DNA of 5,896 nucleotides, from NCBI GenBank assembly GCA_014380105.1, contig JACMKL010000302.1, forward strand, positions 1 through 5,896, in the 5' to 3' direction. This document shows positions 5,441-5,896 of this stretch, piece by piece. Positions within the stretch are counted from its first letter, which is position 1; every line of letters begins with the position of its first letter. The notes beneath the pieces are model-generated. The model saw only the letters and a program-made list of their open reading frames with translations. It was not told the origin of the DNA and did no database searches. The position numbers and the translations under genes are program-made. The stretch is from Candidatus Melainabacteria bacterium. GTDB taxonomy: Bacteria > Cyanobacteriota > Vampirovibrionia > Obscuribacterales > Obscuribacteraceae.

Positions 5441-5896
5441 GCACTGCCCAATTAATTGAGCGTGAGACGCGTCTGATTGACTCGCTGTCGAAGCTTGATA
5501 GTGTCGTTGTGGCTTACTCAGGAGGCGTTGATAGCTCGGTCCTGGCTTACTACGCCCGAAAAATTTTGGGCGAGCGCGCTCAAATAGTAATTGCGGTTTC
5601 TCAAAGTATCGCAGAAGATGAACTCGACGATGCACGTGCTCAAGCACGCAAATTCAATTGGAAATTGATTGAAGTAAATACAGAAGAAGTCGCCAATCCG
5701 GAGTATCGTAAAAACGATGGTCAACGCTGCTATTTTTGTAAAGGCGCACTATTTGAGGCGATGGACGCGATTGCTAAACGCGAAGGCTATATAAATCTCG
5801 CTTATGGTGCTAACGTCGCCGACTTGAGAGATGTCCGTCCGGGGCAACGCGCTGCCGATGAATACAAAGTTTTGAGCCCGCTTCAACAAGCCGAAC
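5437..5896 (+). CDS. larE: LarE-type ATP-dependent PP-loop sulfurtransferase, N-terminal 153 residues; 3' end outside window
   Basis: A cytoplasmic N-type ATP pyrophosphatase. Characterised LarE adenylates the carboxylates of pyridinium-3,5-biscarboxylic acid mononucleotide and adds sulfur, making the precursor of the nickel-pincer (NPN) cofactor of lactate racemase. The frame runs from GTG 5437 to the window end. The PP-loop S28-G-G-V-D-S-S34 follows a hydrophobic strand (V-V-V-A-Y). Then come the family-like segments S57-I-A-E-D-E-L, N87-P-E-Y, R97-C98-Y-F-C101-K102, Y123-G-A-N-V-A-D-L-R-D, and R134-P-G with S147-P-L-Q-Q-A. About 120 residues are missing, judged by a usual length near 270. 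The missing part holds the region that helps separate the sacrificial-cysteine form from the iron-sulfur form. GTG overlaps the dehydratase TGA as GTGA, and GGA at 5426-5428 can serve as ribosome binding site, so translation is probably coupled. No larA, larB or larC is in view, so its substrate could differ from the canonical one. Confidence 0.9.
   Translation, partial: MSTAQLIERETRLIDSLSKLDSVVVAYSGGVDSSVLAYYARKILGERAQIVIAVSQSIAEDELDDARAQARKFNWKLIEVNTEEVANPEYRKNDGQRCYFCKGALFEAMDAIAKREGYINLAYGANVADLRDVRPGQRAADEYKVLSPLQQAE

Noticed and set aside
5081..5647. Minus-strand 188-codon frame across the dehydratase-larE junction
   Set aside because: It is antisense to two well-supported coding regions and has no domain or ribosome binding site that I can support.

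Overview
The window is chromosomal-type bacterial DNA of roughly balanced base composition. All recognisable genes lie on the plus strand: a 5'-truncated leuS (1-1833), a rhomboid-like membrane protein whose protease residues appear to be replaced (1974-2861), a small two-helix membrane protein with a His/Lys-rich tail (2970-3314), a membrane-anchored nucleoside-diphosphate-sugar 4,6-dehydratase of the WbpM/CapD/PglF family (3494-5440), and a 3'-truncated larE-type PP-loop sulfurtransferase (5437-5896). I see no mobile element, tRNA, rRNA or CRISPR array.

Organism: the LeuRS is of ordinary bacterial type and resembles the Thermus-like form in its CP1/zinc region. Three of the four visible gene starts appear to be non-ATG (TTG, TTG, GTG). 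The set would suit an environmental bacterium that makes surface polysaccharide, for example an uncultured lineage such as the non-photosynthetic Cyanobacteria/Melainabacteria group. That placement is only a guess, because nothing in the sequence fixes the phylum.

Layout: leuS is followed by a 140-nt gap with several short complementary motifs and a run of eight T, which ends at the ribosome binding site of the rhomboid-like gene. A 108-nt gap with little structure leads to the small membrane protein, which starts with TTG behind a GAGG site. A 179-nt gap with a 10-nt direct repeat and a 6-bp inverted repeat precedes the sugar dehydratase. The dehydratase stop overlaps the larE start (GTGA), so these two are very probably co-transcribed and translationally coupled.

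Function: housekeeping aminoacylation (leuS) is followed by envelope-associated genes (rhomboid-like protein, small membrane protein, UDP-sugar dehydratase) and then by a cofactor-sulfuration gene. No single pathway joins them all. The most interesting item is the rhomboid fold protein, in which the GxSG serine motif reads S-P-T-F and the TM6 histidine aligns with Asn. This suggests a non-proteolytic rhomboid pseudoenzyme. Nothing here clearly amounts to a new multi-gene system.
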